A stretch of 64,000 nucleotides of DNA from Persicimonas caeni (GTDB lineage: Bacteria; Myxococcota_A; Bradymonadia; Bradymonadales; Bradymonadaceae), in assembly GCF_006517175.1 (NCBI RefSeq), contig NZ_CP041186.1:372001-436000 (forward strand), given 5' to 3'. The notes beneath the pieces are model-generated. The model saw nothing but the letters and a program-made list of their open reading frames with translations, was not told the origin of the DNA and ran no database searches. This document shows, piece by piece, positions 52,620 to 64,000 of the stretch (position 1 is its first letter; each line of letters starts with the position of its first letter). The translations under genes and the position numbers were made by a program.

Positions 52620-54176
52620 ATGAACTTCCTGGACGCCCTACTCGCCGCCCTGCCCATCCTGGTGGTCCTCGCGCTGATGGTCTTCGCCAAGCGCTCGGCC
52701 GCCCTGGCCGGCGCCTTCGGCCTGCTCACCAGCGTGGTCCTCGCCGCGACCTACTTCGACCCCGGCACTGCCGCCGCCCCGGGCCTCGTGCGCCCGCTCG
52801 TCGGCGCCGGCGCCGAAGCGGCGTTTACCGCCGGGACCATCCTCTGGATCATCTTCGGCGCGCTGTGCATCTACCAACTCCAACAAAAGACCCACGCCCT
52901 CGAGCAGCTCCGCTCGGCGCTGAGCTCCCTGTCGGACGACCCGCGCATCGTGGTCATCTTGGTCGCCTGGTTCTTCGCGCTCTTTAGCGAGGGCGCCGCC
53001 GGCTTCGGCACCGCGGTCGCCCTGTCGGCGCCCTTTTTGGTCGGCTTCGGATTTCGCCCCGCCGACGCGGTCGTCATCACCATGCTCGGCCACGGCATCG
53101 GCGTGTCGTTTGGCGCAGTCGGCATCCCCACGCTGGCCCAGGCCGAGCTCGTGCCGTTCGACGGCGACGCCATCTCGGTGCCCACGGCCACCTTCCACGC
53201 CCTCATCGGCTGGGTGATGCTCGTGGCCATGCTGCGGGTGGCCACCGGCGACGACGAGCCGTCAGAGAGCGACACAGATCCCAAGCCCCATATTTGGCGG
53301 TGGGCGGCCGTGGCGGCAGCTTGTTATCTGGTGCCGATGTACGTCATCGCCCGATTCGTCGGCCCCGAGTTGCCTACGCTAGGTGGATCGTTGGCCGGAG
53401 GGCTGCTCTTCGTCGGCCTGTATCGTTGGTTCGGAGGAAAGAAGGAGGCCGAACAGGGCAATGAAATGGACGCGGCCAAAATGGAGACGGGCACGGTGCT
53501 GCGAGCGGCGGCGCCCTACTTGGCCGTCATCGCACTCGTCCTGCTCACTCGCCTCGTCGCTCCCATCGCCGACACCCTCGGCGCGGTCACCTGGTCGTGG
53601 TCGCTCTGGGAGCGCTTCGAGGGGAGCATGCAGCCCATCTTGCACCCGGGCACGATCCTCATCGCCGGCTTCCTCATCGGCGCCGTCGCCCAGCGCGCCA
53701 CCGTCGAGGAGGTCAAGGACTCGACCCTCGAGGCGCTGCGCCAACTGCTGCCCGTCGCCCTCGCGCTCGGCGCGATGCTCGGCCTGTCGCGCGTGATGGC
53801 CCACTCGGGCATGATCGAAGCCCTGGCCGCCTTCACCGCCGTCGCCGCCGGCAGCGCCTGGCCCTTCTTCTCGCCGTGGGTCGGCATGCTCGGCACCTTC
53901 GTGACCGGCTCGGCGACCGCCTCCAACATCTTGTTCAGCGAGTTCCAGCTCTCGACGACGACCCGCTTGTCGATGCCCGCATTGACGCTCTTGGGCACCC
54001 AAAACGTCGGCGCCGCCGTCGGCAGCATCGTCGCCCCCTCAAAAATTATCGCCGGCGGTGCCACGGTGGGCATCGCCGGCGAAGAGGGCTCCATTTTGCG
54101 CCGCCTGATCGGCCCGGCCGCGCTCTATATCGGGCTTACGGGCATCATGGCGCTCGTGGCGGTGTATTTGTTGTGA
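52620..54176 (+). CDS. lldP: L-lactate permease
   Basis: The protein has 518 residues with about 13 membrane helices. Family motifs are ALLAALPILVVLALMVFAKR at the N-terminus, GAGAEAAFTAGTILWIIFGA, FSEGAAGFGTAVALSAPFL with the conserved Gly-rich loop, and MLGTFVTGSATASNILFSEF. The end contains IVAPSKIIAGGATVGIAGEEG. It should import lactate or glycolate with protons. The usual partner lactate dehydrogenase is not within the window. It sits 19 bp after the LemA-like gene and may share its transcript. Confidence 0.94.
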   Translation: MNFLDALLAALPILVVLALMVFAKRSAALAGAFGLLTSVVLAATYFDPGTAAAPGLVRPLVGAGAEAAFTAGTILWIIFGALCIYQLQQKTHALEQLRSALSSLSDDPRIVVILVAWFFALFSEGAAGFGTAVALSAPFLVGFGFRPADAVVITMLGHGIGVSFGAVGIPTLAQAELVPFDGDAISVPTATFHALIGWVMLVAMLRVATGDDEPSESDTDPKPHIWRWAAVAAACYLVPMYVIARFVGPELPTLGGSLAGGLLFVGLYRWFGGKKEAEQGNEMDAAKMETGTVLRAAAPYLAVIALVLLTRLVAPIADTLGAVTWSWSLWERFEGSMQPILHPGTILIAGFLIGAVAQRATVEEVKDSTLEALRQLLPVALALGAMLGLSRVMAHSGMIEALAAFTAVAAGSAWPFFSPWVGMLGTFVTGSATASNILFSEFQLSTTTRLSMPALTLLGTQNVGAAVGSIVAPSKIIAGGATVGIAGEEGSILRRLIGPAALYIGLTGIMALVAVYLL

Positions 54177-54224
54177 GGGGCGCGACCGCTCACACACTCC
54201 GCCCGCGCCCTAAACCCGAGGCGC

Positions 54225-60537
<6,313 letters not shown>

Positions 60538-60554
<17 letters not shown>

Positions 60555-62223
60555 GATCGATTCCTCGAAGAATGCGCTTCAGTTCGTCTGGACGAGCAGG
60601 TTTGACAATGTGGGCGTCGAAGCCGGCGGCCCGGGAGCGCTCACGATCACGTGAGCTTCCAAATCCGGTCATGGCGATGAGCCGTGGGGTCGACTCGCGA
60701 AGGGTCTGGCGCACTTGGCGTGCGGCCTCATACCCGTCGACGCCGGGCATGCCGATATCCATGAGGACGACGTCCGGACGCTGCGCGACGACGAGCTCGA
60801 CGCCCTCTTCGCCGCTCTTCGCGTCCGTCACCGTGTGCCCCCACGTCTCGAGAAGCATTCGCATCGGTTCGCGCACGTCTTGGTCATCGTCGACGAGCGC
60901 AATACTGAGCGGAGCATACTGCGGACTCTCGACCGCCTCCTTCTCCGCGCTCGGACCGCCGTCTTCGGCCGCCGATGCCTCGGTCACGAGCGGTAGACTC
61001 ACGACGAATTCGCTCCCCGTCCCGGGTCCGTCGCTGCGCACGTCGACCGTGCCGCCGTGCATCTGCACGAGCCGGTGCACGAGCGTCAGCCCGAGGCCCA
61101 GCCCCTGGCCGTCGGTCTTCTCCTGGGTGAACAGCTCGAAGATGTGGTCGATGGCCTGCGGCTCGATGCCTCGCCCGTTGTCGGCGACCCGCAGGTGGGT
61201 TTGTGTCGACTCGGCGGTCAGCTCGACCTCGATGTGTCCGTCGGCCTCGGTGTATCGCACCGCGTTGCTCAAGAGGTTGGCGACGACTTGAATGAGCCGG
61301 TCGCGGTCGCCGTGGACCCACACCGGTGACTCCGGCGAGCTTATCTCGACCGCATGGCCGCGATCGGAGGTCGACAAGCACACGCTCTCGACGGCGTGTT
61401 CGACCGCCTCGCGCAGGTCCATTTGGCACTTGTCGAGGGCAATCTTGCCTTGCGAGATTCGCGAAATGTCGAGCAGGTCGTCGACCAAGCGTGTCAGATG
61501 ATGGATCTGACGATTCATCAGCGTATGCGCCCCGGCAAACCTATCGTCGGGCACGTCGAGCGCGCCGATGAACTCGAGGCCTGCCACGATGGACGCCAGC
61601 GGGTTGCGAAGCTCGTGGCTGAGAATGGCCAGAAACTCGTCTTTGCGCCGATTCTCTTGACGAAGCTGCTCCGTCTCCCAGCGTCGGCGCTCTTCGGCCA
61701 GCTGCTGATCGTGTTCGCGGCGCTCCATCTCGCGGAGCCTGACCTGGTGGCTGCGCACCTCTTCCGTGCGCTCTTGGAGGGCGACGAAGACCGACGCCTT
61801 GGCTCTCAGCACCTCGGGCACGATCGGCTTGAACATGAAGTCGACCGCGCCCAGCCGGTAGCCGCGCAACACCTCGTCGTCGTCGCGTTCGTAGGCGGTG
61901 ATGAAGATGATGGGGACATGGGCGCTGCGGTCGCGGCTTCGAATCAACCGGGCCGTCTCGAAACCGTCCATCTCGGGCATCTGGACGTCGAGCAGGATCA
62001 GCGCAAAGTCTTGCTCCAGCAGATGGCGAAGCGCCTCTCGCCCGGACTGCGCCTTGACGATCCGCCGCCCCAGGTCGCCCAACGCCACCTCGACTGCGGT
62101 CAGGTTGGCGGGATCATCGTCGATGACCAGAATATCGCGCACTTCGGCCTCACTGGCCTCACTCAAAGTCTCCGACAGACCTTCGCTGTTCCCTTGCGAC
62201 ATCCGAACCACCATCCGAATCAT
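60538..62223 (-). CDS. Hybrid histidine kinase/response regulator (REC-HK-REC)
   Basis: The protein has 561 residues. Receiver 1 (residues 30-145): [22 protein letters not shown] and the MFKPI switch. A coiled coil joins it to HisKA with [15 protein letters not shown], then HATPase with [17 protein letters not shown] and GLGLGLTLV. Receiver 2 (residues 445-560): [24 protein letters not shown] and HIVKPARP. No membrane or sensor domain is present, so the input is probably phosphotransfer. ATG 62202 is an alternative start. The next gene's start lies within its last codons, so the poly-HAMP kinase is translationally coupled and likely a partner. Confidence 0.93.
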
Positions 62224-62348
62224 GAACTACAATAGAGTCAGGATTGGAGGTTCAGGCCAGCAGATCAACGGCACCAACGCATATTTTGCGCGATTTTAGG
62301 ACTTCCCGGCGGTCCTTTTTATAGCTCTTTGCCCATTCGACAACGACA

Positions 62349-62390
62349 GGGGCGCGCCGGAGCCGCTCGTACGCAACACCTGCACGCCCC
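62349..62390 (-). terminator. GC hairpin after the alpha/alpha-barrel gene
   Basis: GGGGCGTGC and GCGCGCCCC pair on the minus strand around a 24-nt loop, 18 bp after the stop. No T-run follows, so efficient intrinsic termination is uncertain. Confidence 0.4.
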
Positions 62391-62407
62391 GTCACATAAC
62401 CAAGCCT

Positions 62408-64000
62408 TTACAGGCACTTACCAGACCCGCCACCTTCACACGTCGCATCCCCCACGAGGTTGAATGGGAAGCTGCGCTCTCGGTTGGCGAGCTCGAGTCG
62501 ATCCGCCGCGTTTTTATGAGGAGCTACATGGCGTAAAAAGTCGACTGCGTTGTACATCGCCGACAGGTGGTGCTGGGTGAAGTCGATGCGAATCGACTCG
62601 TCGTCGAGTCCGCGGCCGAACCCGCCGTTGGCGGCTTCGGGGTTGCGCCACGGCCAGGTATTCGACGGGCGATGCTGGAAGCTGAGCTGCAGCGCGGCGG
62701 TGCGGCGCACGATGGGCGCGCAGCGGCGCGCGATCCCTTCGTCCTCACGGCCGAGCTCGGCGCAGATGGTCGTGAGCGCCTCGAGGCGCGTCGGCGAGAT
62801 GGAGAAATCGCCGTCTCGGCCTTCGTAGGCTCCGGCCACCACCGGGTCGTCGTCGAGCGTGGCCGACGTGGCCAGCATATGGTCGAGGTCGCGGTGCCAG
62901 ACCCAGTCGAACTGCTTGTTGTCGCAGTCGCGGCGGTGCTCGCGAATCGTGTAGGCGTTCCACTGGTTGACGAACCGGTACTCCGTCGCCGGCATGTTGC
63001 GCGGCTCGTCGCGCAGCATGAACTCGAGCCCCTTGCGGCTCACGTCGCACACCGGGATATCCTCGAGGAAGGGCCGCGCGCGGTGCAGCGCGAACATCGC
63101 TTCGCCGGGGTAATAATCAGAGTCGAAGTCGGGGGCGAAGACCTCGCCGTTCTGGTGGAAGCTCTCGAATTTGCCCGTCTTCGGGTCCTGGGCCAAGTAG
63201 ATATAGTTGGCGATCTGCTGCATCAGCTCGAGGTTGCTCGTGTCGCCGGTCAGCCGGGCGTGCTCGGCCAGGGCCAGCAGCCACAGCCCCGCCCCGCCCA
63301 GCTTGGCCTTGTTGTTCCACGGCTCGACCACGAAGCGAATCGTGCGCCCCTGCTTCTTCTCGGTGCGGCTGTGGCCGACGATCCAGTCGAGCGCGTACTC
63401 GCCGAGCTCGCGCAGCTTCTCGTCGCCGGTCAGCCCGTAGGCTTGCATGATCGACCAGCTCGAGCCGGCGTGGCGCAGCAGGTTGTACTCCTCGTCGACG
63501 TACTTGTCGCGGTAGGGATTGTACTCGTAATAAAAGCGCTTCTGCTCCTCGTCGCGCATCGTCTCGAACCACTTGGCGGCGCGGTGCACGCCCTCGGTCA
63601 GCGTCTCCTCGTCGATCTTGGCGTGGCGCTTGCGGTGGTAGCGAAACTCGGAGACCTCGCCGTCGCGCAGCACGAAGCCGCGCACGTCGTGCACCTGCAC
63701 CGGCGTCTCGGCGCGCATATAGTCGGCGTCGCGTGACTGGCGCCGATAGACGTGCGGCAGCAGCGCAATCGCCTCCACCGACTCACCGGGGCGAACGCCG
63801 GTGAAGTCGAGCGGCGTGACCGCCTCGTGTGGCGCCCGGCGAATCACCAGTCCGTCGACGGTCGGACGGTAGGTATCCATGGCGTCGACCGCCGCCCACG
63901 GCTCCTTGTCCCCGCGCGGCGTGAGCCACTCGGCGGCGTAGACGCAATCGTCGTCGGGCGCGCCCATGTTGAAGCGGTGGGCGACCGCCTTGGCGAGCGC
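62408..64000 (-). CDS. Partial alpha/alpha-barrel (six-hairpin) protein, runs off right edge
   Basis: At least 530 residues are visible. The frame stays open past Met 63967 to base 64000 (LAKAVAHRFNMGAPDD), so the N-terminus is missing. Repeated helix pairs with aromatic and acidic residues (YNLLRHAGSSWSIMQAYGLT, LGGAGLWLLALAEHARLTGD, YYPGEAMFALHRARPFLED, NGGFGRGLDDESIRIDFTQH) indicate a toroid as in glycosidases, epimerases and terpene cyclase-like enzymes. No catalytic pair is certain. It lies upstream of and on the same strand as the hybrid kinase gene, with a hairpin between. Confidence 0.8.
   Translation of the reverse strand, partial: ALAKAVAHRFNMGAPDDDCVYAAEWLTPRGDKEPWAAVDAMDTYRPTVDGLVIRRAPHEAVTPLDFTGVRPGESVEAIALLPHVYRRQSRDADYMRAETPVQVHDVRGFVLRDGEVSEFRYHRKRHAKIDEETLTEGVHRAAKWFETMRDEEQKRFYYEYNPYRDKYVDEEYNLLRHAGSSWSIMQAYGLTGDEKLRELGEYALDWIVGHSRTEKKQGRTIRFVVEPWNNKAKLGGAGLWLLALAEHARLTGDTSNLELMQQIANYIYLAQDPKTGKFESFHQNGEVFAPDFDSDYYPGEAMFALHRARPFLEDIPVCDVSRKGLEFMLRDEPRNMPATEYRFVNQWNAYTIREHRRDCDNKQFDWVWHRDLDHMLATSATLDDDPVVAGAYEGRDGDFSISPTRLEALTTICAELGREDEGIARRCAPIVRRTAALQLSFQHRPSNTWPWRNPEAANGGFGRGLDDESIRIDFTQHHLSAMYNAVDFLRHVAPHKNAADRLELANRERSFPFNLVGDATCEGGGSGKCL

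Overview
The window is 64 kb of GC-rich chromosomal DNA. It looks like a free-living, myxobacteria-like member of the Myxococcota/former Deltaproteobacteria. My best guess is the Bradymonadales, and this is an inference from gene content, not from a marker gene. The pointers are Ser/Thr kinases fused to ATPase/TPR modules, many lipoproteins with acidic or Asp/Gly-rich linkers, a 12-copy DUF4215 Cys-rich repeat protein with a MYXO-CTERM-like tail, a caspase-like protease and a poly-HAMP hybrid kinase. There is no rRNA, intact tRNA, prophage or CRISPR array.

Layout: 1-8.5 kb holds housekeeping and hypothetical genes: a DUF2059 lipoprotein, two membrane proteins, a cold shock protein, a TRIC/UPF0126 channel, an alpha/alpha-barrel protein, a LOG-like protein and a bacterial N-terminal glutamine amidase. 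8.5-11.3 kb is almost gene-free and made of mobile and repetitive DNA: a 43-bp tandem array, several palindromic elements, an IS630 element whose transposase appears to need a -1 frameshift, and a MITE touching its right end. A separate 165-bp MITE with perfect 19-bp ends lies between the LOG and amidase genes. 11.3-16.6 kb holds DUF427 and SDR genes and a giant Ser/Thr kinase-ATPase-TPR protein.

17.3-25.7 kb is the most original block. An ECF sigma factor and a membrane anti-sigma-like protein are followed, with a stop/start overlap, by a secreted caspase-like protease fused to a 16-residue GVQxAG repeat domain. A paralogue with only the repeats comes next, then a large beta-helix/DUF4215 surface protein. 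25.8-35.2 kb mixes a GAF/PAS histidine kinase, a purine phosphoribosyltransferase, a methyltransferase, exonuclease III, lipoproteins, a nitroreductase, a truncated haemoglobin and an MFS transporter.

35.4-43.5 kb is one compact metal-efflux operon: a BlaI-type repressor, an M56 membrane protease with a His/Cys-rich loop, a TolC-like channel, a His-rich adaptor, a CusA/CzcA pump and a heavy-metal-binding lipoprotein. The first two genes suggest a protease-relayed metal switch. 43.7-54.2 kb carries a zinc-ribbon kinase, a PNPOx-like protein, rhodanese and RCC1 lipoproteins, a DODA-type dioxygenase, a Glu-rich lipoprotein, UvsE, a TPM-domain protein, a LemA-like protein and lactate permease. 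54.2-62.2 kb encodes two overlapping hybrid histidine kinases, one with a tandem array of 92-residue HAMP units. The right edge cuts an alpha/alpha-barrel gene; the left edge cuts a gene of unknown function.
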